Made by a program: the position numbers and the translations under genes. Below, one piece after another: positions 24,938 through 33,005 of a DNA stretch of 43,981 nt. The notes under the pieces are model-generated. The model was not told the origin of the DNA. It saw only the letters and a list, made by a program, of their open reading frames with translations, and did no database searches. The stretch is taken from positions 1-43,981 of the IMG/VR virus record IMGVR_UViG_3300027851_000051; one strand, written 5' to 3'. Origin of the DNA: a virus. Numbering within the stretch: position 1 is the first letter of the stretch; every line of letters begins with the position of its first letter.

Positions 24938-26505
24938 TTGCCGCCCCCGTCGTTATTGGCTGCGGGGGCTTTCTTCGGAAGCGGGTCGCCGTTGGCGTCA
25001 AGCCCGTCGCCCATTGCTTCGGCGGCAAGCTTCAAAGCGTCGGCGGCGTCGTTTGCAATCTTTTCTTTCGCCTTGGCGTCGTCTTCGGTCGCCGTGCCCG
25101 ACTTGCGAAGAACGGTTCGCATTTCTTCGAAAGTGATTGCGCCTTTTTGCCATTCTTCGATTGTTTGGCGGCGTTCTTCGGGCGACATGTTCATAATGTC
25201 AAAATCGGTGTTCAACGTAACCGCGTCGTCGGTTGCGGTCGCGCCTGCGAAGAATGCAGCGACGCCGACGGCCCAATTGTAAGCCGCTTGAACGTTCAAG
25301 GTCGCCGACGACAGGGTTGACACTTCCGAAGCCTTGTCTTGCTTCGCTTCGGTAGCAGTTCGTTGCACGGCTTTTTGTTCGACAAGCTTTGCCCCAAGGG
25401 CGACCATTTGCCTTTCTTTGGTTTCCATCGCTTCTTTAATCATGGTGTTTTCGGAAGCCTGCAACAGTTCGGCGGTTGCACCCTGCGGAAGCGGAATGCC
25501 GCCCCGCGAACCGAACTTGACGACGCCGCCCATTACGTCTTTAAGCCATTCTTCCGTAAGCCCGGTAACAACGGGCGTCGGTTGACCGACAATAAAGCAA
25601 CTGTCTTCGTAATCGGCGCTGTTCCGATAATGCGCCATGTTCAACGACGCAAGGTCGTAAAAATTCGGGTTGTCGGGCGAAGCGTCGTTGTTGTCGGAAC
25701 CGACGAACATAAACGGGATATAATCAAGCGGCTTACCATCCGGCCCGGTCGGGGTAAAGGTTTCGTGTTGCTTGAAGTTCTTTCCCTTCGGCACCTTGGT
25801 TCCGTCGAAAGCGGTCGGCTGCGGTTCGCGCCAAACTTCTTGAACATAAACGCCATTGACAAGGCGCAGAACGCGGAATTGCGCGGCGTTCTTGATTTCA
25901 AAGCCGTCGTCGGCGGCGATATAGCTTTCAAGCAAAACGACAAGCGAAAGCTTTTCTTCGGCCCCGTCTTCGGTCATTCGCCAATTGACGATTTCAAGCG
26001 GCGAATAAAGGTTGATTGTCGGGCGAATGCGGTTCGCCTGAATATCGGCAACCGTGACAACCCCGTTTTCGCCGTCGGCTGCGGCGGTCGTCGGGTAATC
26101 GACATGCAACCCGCAGCGCGAAAACGCGACCGTAAAGTTCAAAGCCTTCTTCGCCTGTTGAACCAAGGTCACGCCAGAACCCGAAACGTTCTTTTCAAGA
26201 ACGGCAATTTGCGCGGGCAACTTCAAAATCGGGTCTTTCGAAAAGACTTGCCCGACAAGACCGTTCAAGGTTCGGCGGGTCACGTTGTAAAAGACCGCCC
26301 GCAAAAGGTAATCGTCGTAACGGGCTTGATTTTCCGGCGATTTGTCAAGCTTATCGGGCTTTGGAAGATACGCCGTTTTCGCCGCCTTTACGGCGACTTC
26401 GCCCGCGATTGCGTCGCGGATAAGGTAATATTGCGGCAAAATCGCGGCAAGCGCGGGGTTGATAAACGCAACGTTTGCCGCTTGGGTCGAAAGGTTCGGG
26501 GCCAT
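24934..26505 (-). CDS. Portal protein, DUF4055-like
   Basis: The 523-residue product has an N-terminal Tyr-Tyr-Leu-Ile-Arg-Asp-Ala-Ile-Ala-Gly region and a Tyr-Leu-Pro-Lys-Pro segment. An Arg-Arg-Thr-Leu-Asn-Gly-Leu-Val-Gly-Gln-Val-Phe block near 78-89 and a Cys-Gly-Leu-His-Val-Asp-Tyr-Pro strand follow. These are hallmarks of DUF4055 portals. The C-terminal third is helical and acidic with a Lys/Ala/Gly-rich end. It lies between the large terminase and Mu gpF-like genes, the standard order, and would form the dodecameric DNA channel. Confidence 0.88.
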   Translation of the reverse strand: MAPNLSTQAANVAFINPALAAILPQYYLIRDAIAGEVAVKAAKTAYLPKPDKLDKSPENQARYDDYLLRAVFYNVTRRTLNGLVGQVFSKDPILKLPAQIAVLEKNVSGSGVTLVQQAKKALNFTVAFSRCGLHVDYPTTAAADGENGVVTVADIQANRIRPTINLYSPLEIVNWRMTEDGAEEKLSLVVLLESYIAADDGFEIKNAAQFRVLRLVNGVYVQEVWREPQPTAFDGTKVPKGKNFKQHETFTPTGPDGKPLDYIPFMFVGSDNNDASPDNPNFYDLASLNMAHYRNSADYEDSCFIVGQPTPVVTGLTEEWLKDVMGGVVKFGSRGGIPLPQGATAELLQASENTMIKEAMETKERQMVALGAKLVEQKAVQRTATEAKQDKASEVSTLSSATLNVQAAYNWAVGVAAFFAGATATDDAVTLNTDFDIMNMSPEERRQTIEEWQKGAITFEEMRTVLRKSGTATEDDAKAKEKIANDAADALKLAAEAMGDGLDANGDPLPKKAPAANNDGGGK

Positions 26506-26518
26506 GTTGTCGGATTCC

Positions 26519-28126
26519 TTATGTGGGCAGGGTCATTTTGACTTTAGCGGCAAGGCGGTTCGACCCCTTCAATACACGATAACGGATCATGTCGTAAGGG
26601 TGATCTTCCGCCGAAGTGTCAACGTCGTCGGGCTTCTTGCTGTCGCGGGGCAGAACGGGCAACAGGGCAATCGTTGCCCGGCAATTTTCCATAACGTAAA
26701 AGCCGGGGTCTTCGCCTGTCAACGACGCTTCAAGACGGTCGCGAAGAAGCTGCAAGCCCACAATACGCGAACCGGGCGACTTGTCCGACGTTTCCCATTT
26801 GACACCTTCTTTCCTCATAATGTCTTCGGTTGTTTCAAGTTCCTTGTCGATAACGTTTCGAATGCGGTTATCGGCGGGGCCGGGCTTCGGCTGTTCCGAA
26901 ATCCAACCGTTTGCCATAAGCGAAACTTCGCGGTCGATAATGCCTTTCGCAATGTTGCGGGCCGACATTTTCAAACCCTTATTCGTTCCGATTGACGGTT
27001 GACCTGTTGTTTCGTCAATTTCTGCGCCATACCATTCGAAGAACTGAATAATCGACTTCGGGGCAGGGCAGAACTTTTCCCATTGCCCCGTTGCCGGGTT
27101 CAATACGTCGGCTTCGGTTCCGTCGGCTTCGGCGAACCATCCGACCGCGAAAGGATGCGACGAACCGTCGTCGTAAGCCCTATCAATTTTCCAGCTTGGC
27201 GGAATGACGAAGCGCGGCAAGACATGCTTCGACGCTTGCCAAACGTCGTCAAGCGCCCCGCCTGCGATAATATCCCAAGAACCTGTAAGCCAAGCTTTCT
27301 TTCGGTTCTTGTCTTTTTCCTGCGAAAGCGTCGCGATATATTCGGGTGTCAAGTAAATGTTTTCGACATACGACCCGAAGATTGCAACTTGTGTCTTTTC
27401 GACCGTTTCTTTCGCTTTGGTTCGCGGGTTGATTACGTCAATCTTTGTCGTAACAACTTTGCCGTAAGGCGCGGGGTCGATAAAGCGACGCTTAACCCAA
27501 TTGTGCCCCGGCCCGTAAGGGTTCGTTGTGCTGAATACCTGCAACTTGATTTCGGGAAGCAACATCGGAACCGCGTCTTTGTGCTTTGGGTGAACTTGAA
27601 CTTGCTTGCCGTAATCGCGGTAAATCGGCCCGTTGATATAAACGGGGTAATCTTGCGGGCGAAACGAAGTTCGGTTCGTTGACATAAACATGTCGTAAAG
27701 GTCGGCGGTCGGATACTTCGTAAGTTCGTTCCAGCCGATAAACGGGTATTCGTGCCCGTGATAATCCCAATAATCTTTTTCGTCGGTTGCGGAACGAAAC
27801 AACAGTTCTTCGCCTGTCGGCCAAACCCATTTAAGCGCCGACGTTGACGACATGAATTTAGCGCCGTCGTTAAATTCGGGAAACCAACGACGCGACTTCA
27901 ATATAAGGTCGTCAAGGTTCTTATATTCGCGGTCAATGATAATTCCGCGCCAAAACGGCCCGTAACCTTGGCCGACGCCTTGGCGGAACTTAAACAATTG
28001 CGTATCTGTCTTCCCCGGCCCCCGCGTTCCCGTGTAAAGGGTATGGTCGCAAGTCGAATACAACGCGACTTCTTGCGACGTTTTCGGGATAGCTTGCCAG
28101 ACGGCTTTAGTTGATAGTTCGAACAT
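26519..28126 (-). CDS. terL: Terminase large subunit
   Basis: The 535-residue reading starts at the ATG at 28126, 20 bases inside the end of the small subunit gene. Walker A is Gly-Thr-Arg-Gly-Pro-Gly-Lys-Thr (33-40). The Walker B region is Pro-Phe-Ile-Gly-Trp-Asn-Glu-Leu (128-135), with Gly in place of the usual Asp before Trp-Asn-Glu. The C-terminal half should hold the nuclease, where Asp residues appear in Tyr-Asp-Asp-Gly and later segments. ATPase motif, size and position before the portal support the call. The packaging mode (cos or headful) cannot be told. Confidence 0.92.
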   Translation of the reverse strand: MFELSTKAVWQAIPKTSQEVALYSTCDHTLYTGTRGPGKTDTQLFKFRQGVGQGYGPFWRGIIIDREYKNLDDLILKSRRWFPEFNDGAKFMSSTSALKWVWPTGEELLFRSATDEKDYWDYHGHEYPFIGWNELTKYPTADLYDMFMSTNRTSFRPQDYPVYINGPIYRDYGKQVQVHPKHKDAVPMLLPEIKLQVFSTTNPYGPGHNWVKRRFIDPAPYGKVVTTKIDVINPRTKAKETVEKTQVAIFGSYVENIYLTPEYIATLSQEKDKNRKKAWLTGSWDIIAGGALDDVWQASKHVLPRFVIPPSWKIDRAYDDGSSHPFAVGWFAEADGTEADVLNPATGQWEKFCPAPKSIIQFFEWYGAEIDETTGQPSIGTNKGLKMSARNIAKGIIDREVSLMANGWISEQPKPGPADNRIRNVIDKELETTEDIMRKEGVKWETSDKSPGSRIVGLQLLRDRLEASLTGEDPGFYVMENCRATIALLPVLPRDSKKPDDVDTSAEDHPYDMIRYRVLKGSNRLAAKVKMTLPT

Positions 28127-28691
28127 CGCTTGCCGCCAATTCAATAAGGTTCCCGTTAAGTTCGCTTTGTTGCTTGAAAGCAAATTCGGCGAATTGGTCG
28201 GGGTTCATTGGGGCAAGGCGGTGTTGAATTACGCCCAAGATTTTGCCCGCGTCTTCGTCAATCTTCGGCTTTTCGTCAAGGTTCAACGACTTCGACAGGC
28301 GGTCGAAGGCTGCAATTCGGTCTTTGCTTTCGGCAACGGGGTTCTTCATAATATCCCGCATTGCCTGAATACCTTCGAACTTGACAAGCGCCTTAAAGTC
28401 GTCGGTTGCCATTGCTTGCGCTTCAACCAACTTTTCGGCTTGCCGTTCGGCTTCGGCTTCTTGGTCAACGTCGGCAAGGTATTGCAGAACGTCGGGGTCT
28501 TCGTGCCATTTGGCGGCATGGGCAACCCACAAGGCGCGGGGCAACTGCCCGTTGTCTTCGTTCCATACCGTAAGCGCAGCGCGGAAGGGGTCGGGCTTGA
28601 ACGGCGAACGGGCGCGTTCTGCAACGAAGGCTTCGGCGAAGGCTTGCTTCGCGGCTGGCAGTTCGTCGGCCTTGAAGGGGGTTACGTTCAT
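28107..28691 (-). CDS. Terminase small subunit, putative
   Basis: The 194-residue product starts at the ATG at 28691, which has AGGA nine bases upstream; the next upstream ATG has no spacer. The N-terminal part is a helical region with Trp-Val-Ala-His-Ala-Ala-Lys-Trp. A long acidic helix follows, then an Arg-Asp-Ile-Met-Lys-Asn segment and a Ser-Lys-Asp-Arg-Ile-Ala-Ala-Phe-Asp-Arg motif that recurs in small terminases. The call rests on this motif and on overlap with the large subunit gene. Confidence 0.78.
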   Translation of the reverse strand: MNVTPFKADELPAAKQAFAEAFVAERARSPFKPDPFRAALTVWNEDNGQLPRALWVAHAAKWHEDPDVLQYLADVDQEAEAERQAEKLVEAQAMATDDFKALVKFEGIQAMRDIMKNPVAESKDRIAAFDRLSKSLNLDEKPKIDEDAGKILGVIQHRLAPMNPDQFAEFAFKQQSELNGNLIELAASDVRTIN

Positions 28692-28746
28692 TGCGGGCAT
28701 TCCTAATTCAGCTTCCGCTAAATATAGGGGAAGCCCGCGCCGAATG

Positions 28747-28947
28747 CTACCAACATTTGAAGTTGCGACCGTGTTCGTAATGGGAAACAATGCCTTCAAG
28801 CGCCGGGCGGTCTTTGGCGTCAAGGTAAACTGCGGTTTCGTCGGCAATCGTTATCGGTTGCCAGCCAGCGCAATATTCAGGGTTTCCGCACGACGCCAGA
28901 ACGGCGGGCACGGTCAAGCAAATCAGTATCCGAAGCGACTTCCGCAT
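28747..28947 (-). CDS. Outer-membrane spanin lipoprotein (Rz1-like)
   Basis: The 66-residue product starts at the ATG at 28947. It has a basic N-terminus, a hydrophobic signal and a lipobox Leu-Ala-Ser-Cys (17-20). The mature part is short, with two more Cys and a Cys-x-x-Trp-Gln-Pro-Ile motif, ending Asn-Phe-Lys-Cys-Trp. The first 71 bases overlap the end of the inner-membrane spanin gene in another frame, the arrangement of Rz/Rz1 pairs. The pair should fuse inner and outer membranes in the last step of lysis. Confidence 0.78.
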   Translation of the reverse strand: MRKSLRILICLTVPAVLASCGNPEYCAGWQPITIADETAVYLDAKDRPALEGIVSHYEHGRNFKCW

Positions 28948-29110
28948 TTGTCTTCGCCCTTTCTTCAAGCGCATTCGCCGAAGCTTTGGCGCGTTCAAGT
29001 TCCAATTCGCGACGGGCTGCGGCTTTGCCGCGAAAGAAAAGAACGACGCCCGCCAAGACTAAAAGCCCGGCGAACGCCAATACCGCTTGAATGCGGCGAA
29101 GCAACGTCAT
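28877..29110 (-). CDS. Inner-membrane spanin (Rz-like)
   Basis: The 77-residue product has an N-terminal membrane segment (about 9-26) followed by a charged helical periplasmic part rich in Ala, Glu and Arg that could form a coiled coil. It ends in a basic tail. Its ATG overlaps the stop of the endolysin gene (ATGA), and its 3' end overlaps the lipoprotein spanin gene. It is shorter than lambda Rz but matches small i-spanins. Confidence 0.75.
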   Translation of the reverse strand: MTLLRRIQAVLAFAGLLVLAGVVLFFRGKAAARRELELERAKASANALEERAKTNAEVASDTDLLDRARRSGVVRKP

Positions 29111-29763
29111 TCCGAAAGCGCCTTCAAGCGCCGACGGAAGATATACGCCATTGCGCCGACGCCGATAACGAAGGCAACAACGGCGATAATTTGGGCGGTC
29201 GGCGACAACGCCCCAAGGCTGGAAACCATGACGCCCGCGCCTGCAACCGAACCGCCCCCGCCGACAATCGCGGCAACCGCCGACTTGTCTTCTTTCAGGG
29301 TTTCGGGGGCCGCTTTGCGTTCAACGGGAAGCCCCGTCGCGGTCTTCGGGAAGCGGTCGCCCCATTGGCGCGAAGGGCCAATATCGGCATGAATGAAGTT
29401 AGATTTCGGATAGAAGCCGAACCCGGTAAAGCCGACCGAACGGGCGTCGGCTTCGTATTCTTCGGGGTTATGGTTCGACATGGAAACGTCGAACGCTTCG
29501 GCGGTCAAATGCTTCGAACCGGGGGCACCGTCAACGGCCCGGTTGTGTTCGGCGCTGCGGAAGGCGCTGTTGACAATCAACGGGCGATTGCGACGAACCC
29601 GTAGGGCTTGCAGCTTGTCCATTGCTTCGAAGTTGAACGCGACCTTGCCAGTTCCCCGGCAAGCGATTTCGGAAGGGTGAAAGTTCGGCCAACGCGCTTG
29701 AAATTCAGCAAGCGGAACGGCGGAAACGTTCGGGTAAATATGCGGATACGCCTTCAAGGTCAT
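29107..29763 (-). CDS. Endolysin, peptidase M15 family, with C-terminal membrane segment
   Basis: The 218-residue product is a zinc-dependent peptidoglycan peptidase of the M15 type. Ser-Ala-Phe-Arg-Ser (66-70) precedes the zinc ligands His85 and Asp92 (His-x6-Asp) and His125 in Phe-Ile-His-Ala-Asp. These are the D-Ala-D-Ala carboxypeptidase-like residues. A linker and a membrane segment (about 175-205) with a Arg-Arg-Arg end follow, unusual for an M15 endolysin and suggesting membrane tethering. The ATG overlaps the holin-like stop (ATGA), which decides the start. Confidence 0.87.
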   Translation of the reverse strand: MTLKAYPHIYPNVSAVPLAEFQARWPNFHPSEIACRGTGKVAFNFEAMDKLQALRVRRNRPLIVNSAFRSAEHNRAVDGAPGSKHLTAEAFDVSMSNHNPEEYEADARSVGFTGFGFYPKSNFIHADIGPSRQWGDRFPKTATGLPVERKAAPETLKEDKSAVAAIVGGGGSVAGAGVMVSSLGALSPTAQIIAVVAFVIGVGAMAYIFRRRLKALSE

Positions 29764-30017
29764 TTCGTGAACACCCCGTTTTTGATTGCGACAACTGCGG
29801 CGACAACCGCGCCCAACGTAAGAAGCCCTTTGACCGCCCAAGAAACGACCCATTGCCCCTTTTCGGAAACGTCAACAAGCGCCGAAAGCTTTTCGACCAT
29901 TGACAGTTTTTCCCCGATTTGGGGCTTGAAAAACGCGCTATGGATTTCGGAAATCTGCCGTTCCATCGCTTCGAAGCGCCTTTTTTCTTCTTCGGTCATT
30001 CCAAGCCCTTCGGTCAT
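29760..30017 (-). CDS. Holin-like protein with one membrane segment
   Basis: The 85-residue product has an acidic amphipathic helix with Met-Glu-Arg-Gln-Ile-Ser-Glu-Ile-His, then one membrane segment (about 57-78) and a short Lys-ending tail. This resembles XhlA-type hemolysin/holin accessory proteins, though one membrane segment is little evidence. It is first in the lysis cassette and overlaps the endolysin gene by ATGA. An alternative ATG at 29999, preceded by GAAGGG, is equally good and would remove six residues. Confidence 0.62.
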   Translation of the reverse strand: MTEGLGMTEEEKRRFEAMERQISEIHSAFFKPQIGEKLSMVEKLSALVDVSEKGQWVVSWAVKGLLTLGAVVAAVVAIKNGVFTK

Positions 30018-30175
30018 TATTTCGCCCTGCCCGTTAACGTTTGTGCAACCCTAACACAACCCGAAGCGGAAAGGGAACCCCTAGATAAGCCACAGCCCCC
30101 GCCGTTGTGGGCAGGGGCAGGGTTTGAACGCGGGCAGGGTAACACGGTTCCCCCGACAGGGCAAGGGAAGGGCTA
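30018..30175. other. Intergenic segment upstream of the lysis and virion operon
   Basis: This gap holds several G/C-rich inverted repeats, one GCCCACAA octamer (30105-30112, reverse orientation) and no convincing gene. A leftward -10-like TATCTA follows the octamer by 17 bases, and a weak TTGTGT/TTAACG pair lies nearer the holin-like gene. If the late operon has its own promoter it should be here, but I cannot point to one with confidence. Confidence 0.35.
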
Positions 30176-30197
30176 GGGGGCACGTTTCCGCGCCCCC
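30176..30197 (-). terminator. Hairpin after the 218-residue unknown gene
   Basis: GGGGGC (30176-30181) pairs with GCCCCC (30192-30197), with further partial pairing in the 10-base loop. It lies 9 bases past the stop at 30206, read leftward. No T run follows. It separates the accessory region from the lysis and virion operon. Confidence 0.55.
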
Positions 30198-30205
30198 TTG
30201 ACGGC

Positions 30206-30862
30206 TTACGCCGTGCGAACGACCCAAGCGCCGGGCGCAGCGCCGGGCTTCGACGGAACAAGCTTGAAGACGCGGGTATTCCGCATTTTCTTGCGGGTAA
30301 CTTCGGCTTCGCTTTCGACAACGAAATGCCCTTCGGCGTCTTTCACGCGCTTGCCGTCTTCGCCCGTCGCATAGGTCTTGACGATAACGGTTTCGTCTTC
30401 GTCGGTTTCTTCGGCGTAACGGGCCGTCGCGCTGGAAACGGTCGAAGCAAGCGACTTCGCGGGTTCCGGCATTTTTTCGGTCGCCGGAACGAAGAAGCCC
30501 TTGCCGACTTCAAGCGCGTCGAAGGGGTATTTTTCGCCGCCCGAACGACCCGCCCGGCGCTTTTCGGAAGCGGCGGAAAGAATGTCGTCGGGAACGTCGC
30601 CGATTTCGAAGGCGGTCGAAGCGGTCGCAACCGGGGTCGCAGCGCCCGAACCTTCGGCAATCTTGGCGATACCCGCAGCGGTCGCGCGAACGGCGACGTT
30701 GCCGTTTTCGTCGGTCATTGCCGGGTTGATTTCGACAAGGCCCGCAGCGGCAAGACCGCTGATTTCAACGGCGGGGGCGTAAGTTCCGGCTTCCCCGGCA
30801 GCGACGATTGCAGCAAGCGCAGCCATGTTCAGGGCGACGGCGGTATTCGGGCGTTTTGCCAT
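30206..30862 (-). CDS. Unknown 218-residue protein
   Basis: The start at 30862 follows GAAC-rich sequence downstream of a good promoter. The N-terminal third is Ala/Gly-rich. The middle has Lys-Tyr-Pro-Phe-Asp-Ala-Leu-Glu-Val-Gly-Lys-Gly-Phe-Phe-Val-Pro, a motif that recurs in small phage proteins of unknown role. The end is basic, with Arg-Lys-Lys-Met-Arg-Asn-Thr-Arg-Val-Phe. It has its own promoter and terminator-like hairpin, so it is a single-gene unit, possibly strongly expressed. Function not recognised. Confidence 0.78.
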   Translation of the reverse strand: MAKRPNTAVALNMAALAAIVAAGEAGTYAPAVEISGLAAAGLVEINPAMTDENGNVAVRATAAGIAKIAEGSGAATPVATASTAFEIGDVPDDILSAASEKRRAGRSGGEKYPFDALEVGKGFFVPATEKMPEPAKSLASTVSSATARYAEETDEDETVIVKTYATGEDGKRVKDAEGHFVVESEAEVTRKKMRNTRVFKLVPSKPGAAPGAWVVRTA

Positions 30863-30913
30863 TTCGAAAGTTCCTTGTTTCTTCGGGCGACGACCATCGC
30901 GGCCCATGTTTCG

Positions 30914-30942
30914 AATTTAAGTTCGGTCTTCTGGAAGGTCAA
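30914..30942 (-). promoter_or_regulatory. Sigma70-type promoter
   Basis: Read leftward, TTGACC (30942-30937), a 17-base spacer and TAAATT (30919-30914) precede the gene starting at 30862. The -35, spacer and -10 pattern is shared with seven other promoters in the genome. Confidence 0.65.
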
Positions 30943-30968
30943 GCGAAAACTTCGCGAAACTTTGCTTT

Positions 30969-31127
30969 TTATTGCGCGTCGTAAGCTTCGCAGAAACCTA
31001 GCCAATCGGCGGGCACGGGCGGCGGGCAGTTCGGCCCGGTCGAAGCCCATACTGAAACAATGCCCACAACCCCGGCGACGCCTAGCACAAGCGCAAGCCC
31101 GGCAAGGGTGAAGTCAACGACGCGCAT
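30969..31127 (-). CDS. Small membrane protein
   Basis: The 52-residue product has one membrane segment (about 7-28), then a short Pro/Cys-containing tail with Cys-Pro-Pro-Pro-Val-Pro and a second Cys. The start is the ATG inside the end of the upstream gene. Not recognised. Confidence 0.6.
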   Translation of the reverse strand: MRVVDFTLAGLALVLGVAGVVGIVSVWASTGPNCPPPVPADWLGFCEAYDAQ

Positions 31128-31515
31128 TTGCAGCCCCCAACGACTTAACGAAAGCGTCAACGCCTTCGGTCGCGCAAGTCATAAGCGACAGGCAATCGCG
31201 TTCAATGTTGTCGTAATTCGTCAAGACGTATTGAACGCGGTCGCGGGTAATATGCCCGGCGGCAACTGCGGCTTCGATTTCGTCGGACATTGCCCGCATT
31301 GCGCCAGCGACACGGGAAAGCCCTTGATACATCAACGGCGCAGCCGCCAACAGATTTACGGCGTTCGCGTTGACGCCCCCGAAGGTAAACAGCAAGTCGG
31401 GAACGGGCAAGCTTCTTCCTGCGACGCCGTAACCGATATGCGGGGCCGTCGGGTCGGCCATGTTCGGAACCTTAAACGGAACAAGGGTCATAAGTTCGTT
31501 GTTACCCCAAGCCAT
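31114..31515 (-). CDS. Unknown 133-residue protein
   Basis: The ATG at 31515 has AAGGGG upstream, and longer in-frame starts lie in another gene. The N-terminal part is hydrophobic and Pro/Gly-rich without a clear signal peptide. The C-terminal part is helical with Ala-Met-Ser-Asp-Glu-Ile and three Cys. It overlaps the small membrane protein gene by 14 bases. No family recognised. Confidence 0.65.
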   Translation of the reverse strand: MAWGNNELMTLVPFKVPNMADPTAPHIGYGVAGRSLPVPDLLFTFGGVNANAVNLLAAAPLMYQGLSRVAGAMRAMSDEIEAAVAAGHITRDRVQYVLTNYDNIERDCLSLMTCATEGVDAFVKSLGAANARR

Positions 31516-31529
31516 GACATTTCCCCTTT

Positions 31530-31709
31530 TTATTCCGGTCGCGTCACAACACCGCGACCATTGCGAAACGCCCAAAAGCAATGCTTGCCAAGCCATTGCC
31601 TATCTTCGGCGTTGTTGTGGTCGATATGTTTGACGCTTTCGCATTCGTCGGTTTCGACGTTCCATGTTTCAACGCGAAGATTAAGCGGCTGTTTTTTGAC
31701 TTCGTTCAT
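31530..31709 (-). CDS. Unknown 59-residue protein
   Basis: AAGGGAAACGAA precedes the ATG. The product is Trp- and His-containing, with Val-Glu-Thr-Trp-Asn-Val, Trp-Leu-Gly-Lys-His-Cys-Phe-Trp and a basic end. It sits between two genes of the same unit with short gaps, and codon use (GAA for Glu) matches its neighbours. Not recognised. Confidence 0.6.
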   Translation of the reverse strand: MNEVKKQPLNLRVETWNVETDECESVKHIDHNNAEDRQWLGKHCFWAFRNGRGVVTRPE

Positions 31710-31721
31710 TTCGTTTCCCTT

Positions 31722-31976
31722 TCAATAATCATAGTCGTCTTCGTATCCGTCGCCCGCGTATTCGTTGCAGGCTTCAACGATACGTTCTTCGTCGGCTGCG
31801 GTCAAGCGCGACAAAATCCAATCGGTGTTTTTCTTGCGCTTTCCGTTAATGCCGACAATCGACCATTCGTCAACGCCCGCCGACATAATCCCAACGTCGG
31901 GTTCTGCGCCCGAAATCGTAAATTCAACATCGACCAAAAGACCGCCAAGAACGGAAACTTGAACTTCGTAAGCCAT
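31722..31976 (-). CDS. Unknown acidic 84-residue protein
   Basis: The product begins with a beta-rich Val-Gln-Val-Ser-Val-Leu-Gly-Gly segment and ends in a very acidic Tyr-Glu-Asp-Asp-Tyr-Asp-Tyr tail. AAAGG lies about 11 bases before the ATG, and a promoter at 32014-32042 reads into it. First gene of a four-gene unit. An acidic DNA-mimic role is possible but unsupported. Confidence 0.65.
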   Translation of the reverse strand: MAYEVQVSVLGGLLVDVEFTISGAEPDVGIMSAGVDEWSIVGINGKRKKNTDWILSRLTAADEERIVEACNEYAGDGYEDDYDY

Positions 31977-32013
31977 TTTGGAAACCTTTCGTTACGTTGC
32001 TTCGTTACGAAAG

Positions 32014-32042
32014 AAGATAGGGGCCGACGCTTGAAACGTCAA
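32014..32042 (-). promoter_or_regulatory. Sigma70-type promoter within nested inverted repeats
   Basis: Read leftward, TTGACG (32042-32037), a 17-base spacer and TATCTT (32019-32014). ATAGGGG (about 32017-32023) and CCCCTAT (about 32043-32049) form an inverted repeat around it, with a GACG/CGTC pair nested inside. Confidence 0.7.
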
Positions 32043-32057
32043 CCCCTATTTCGCGAA

Positions 32058-32297
32058 TTATTTCGGCTTTCGCTTCTTTTGGTCTTTGATCCAATCTTCG
32101 GCTTCGGCTTCGCTGTCAAATCCGGTCGATTGAACGACGTTGCGGGCGTTGACAACTTCCCATTCATCGCCGCTTCGGGTTCGTTGCGCCTTCAAGGGTT
32201 CGGGGTCTTTGGGCATGTCGGGGGCTTTCTTTGACTTTGGGATAAAGAACCGCCGCAAGGCTTCGCGGCGACGGGCGCAGCCATTGCAACGGATCAT
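32058..32297 (-). CDS. Small basic protein with N-terminal Cys pair
   Basis: The 79-residue reading starts at the ATG overlapping the previous stop (ATGA). It begins Met-Ile-Arg-Cys-Asn-Gly-Cys-Ala-Arg-Arg-Arg, half of a zinc-binding site. A Lys/Pro linker follows, then Glu-Trp-Glu-Val-Val-Asn-Ala-Arg and an acidic helix ending in Lys-Lys-Arg-Lys-Pro-Lys. A second ATG after the linker could also start a shorter protein. Not recognised. Confidence 0.6.
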   Translation of the reverse strand: MIRCNGCARRREALRRFFIPKSKKAPDMPKDPEPLKAQRTRSGDEWEVVNARNVVQSTGFDSEAEAEDWIKDQKKRKPK

Positions 32298-32545
32298 TCG
32301 ACAAGGTTTCCTTGCACGTCTTGAACGCCCAAGGCAACCGGGGGATGCGCCCCGCCGCAAACCGCAAGCGATATGCAGCCGCCTTGCACAAGGGCGCGGA
32401 TTTCGGCGACCGACGGTTTCCACAACGACACGAAACCCCGGTTCCCGCCTTCGTCAAACTTGACGGCGGTAAGAATGCCGCATTCGGGCATATCTGGGGG
32501 CGGGGTCAACACAACGTCGGGGTTTGCCAGTTCAACGGGTTTCAT
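32294..32545 (-). CDS. Unknown 83-residue protein
   Basis: The product has Thr-Pro-Pro-Pro-Asp-Met-Pro-Glu-Cys-Gly-Ile near its start, a Cys-Ile-Ser-Leu-Ala-Val-Cys-Gly-Gly-Ala-His segment and a compact beta pattern. It overlaps the gene before it by 14 bases and the one after it by 4. Not recognised; conserved-looking Cys and His residues suggest metal binding, which is speculative. Confidence 0.6.
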   Translation of the reverse strand: MKPVELANPDVVLTPPPDMPECGILTAVKFDEGGNRGFVSLWKPSVAEIRALVQGGCISLAVCGGAHPPVALGVQDVQGNLVE

Positions 32546-33005
32546 TGGTCAACGCCTTTGCAGCATGGGCAAAACCTTCGGCGGTTTCTTCGGCGGTAAA
32601 ACCAAACTTCGGCGAAGGCATGGGGTCGTCGGGAATGTCACACCGTTGTTTCGGCGGTGTCTTCGCCATGTATTCCGCAAGCGCCTTCGGGTCAATATTC
32701 GAAAGCCCGCCCTTAACGGTAACAGCCTGCGGCTTGTAAGAAGTCGCGGTTGCCAGTTCGGCCCCGCAAGCGGCATACCCGGCAAGGTCGGCCCAATTGT
32801 CGGCATGTTGCGGCGAAGCCTTGGCGCGAACGACCTTCAACCCGGCAAGCATAAGGGGAACTTGCCAAGGCTTGATTTCGAAGCCCACAATAACCGACCA
32901 TACAACGGCGGTGTCGGCAAAACTACTTTCGGGCGGGCCGTAAGTCGCCTGTCGGTTCTTCAAGACGGCTTCGGCTGCGGCGTCAAGGCATTCTTTGCGG
33001 TTCAT
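32532..33005 (-). CDS. DUF6378-like protein
   Basis: The 157-residue reading starts at ATG 33005, nine bases after AAAGGA; an in-frame GTG at 33011 is possible. It has Arg-Lys-Glu-Cys-Leu-Asp-Ala-Ala, Arg-Gln-Ala-Thr-Tyr-Gly-Pro-Pro-Glu, and Lys-Val-Val-Arg-Ala-Lys-Ala-Ser-Pro-Gln-His-Ala-Asp-Asn-Trp, then Gly-Tyr-Ala-Ala-Cys. This order is that of the phage DUF6378 family, which has a MazG/dUTPase-like helical look. Function unknown. Confidence 0.75.
   Translation of the reverse strand: MNRKECLDAAAEAVLKNRQATYGPPESSFADTAVVWSVIVGFEIKPWQVPLMLAGLKVVRAKASPQHADNWADLAGYAACGAELATATSYKPQAVTVKGGLSNIDPKALAEYMAKTPPKQRCDIPDDPMPSPKFGFTAEETAEGFAHAAKALTNETR

Noticed and set aside
30018-30205. A late promoter upstream of the lysis and virion operon
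   Set aside because: Only weak -35/-10 pairs are visible; I cannot support one over another.
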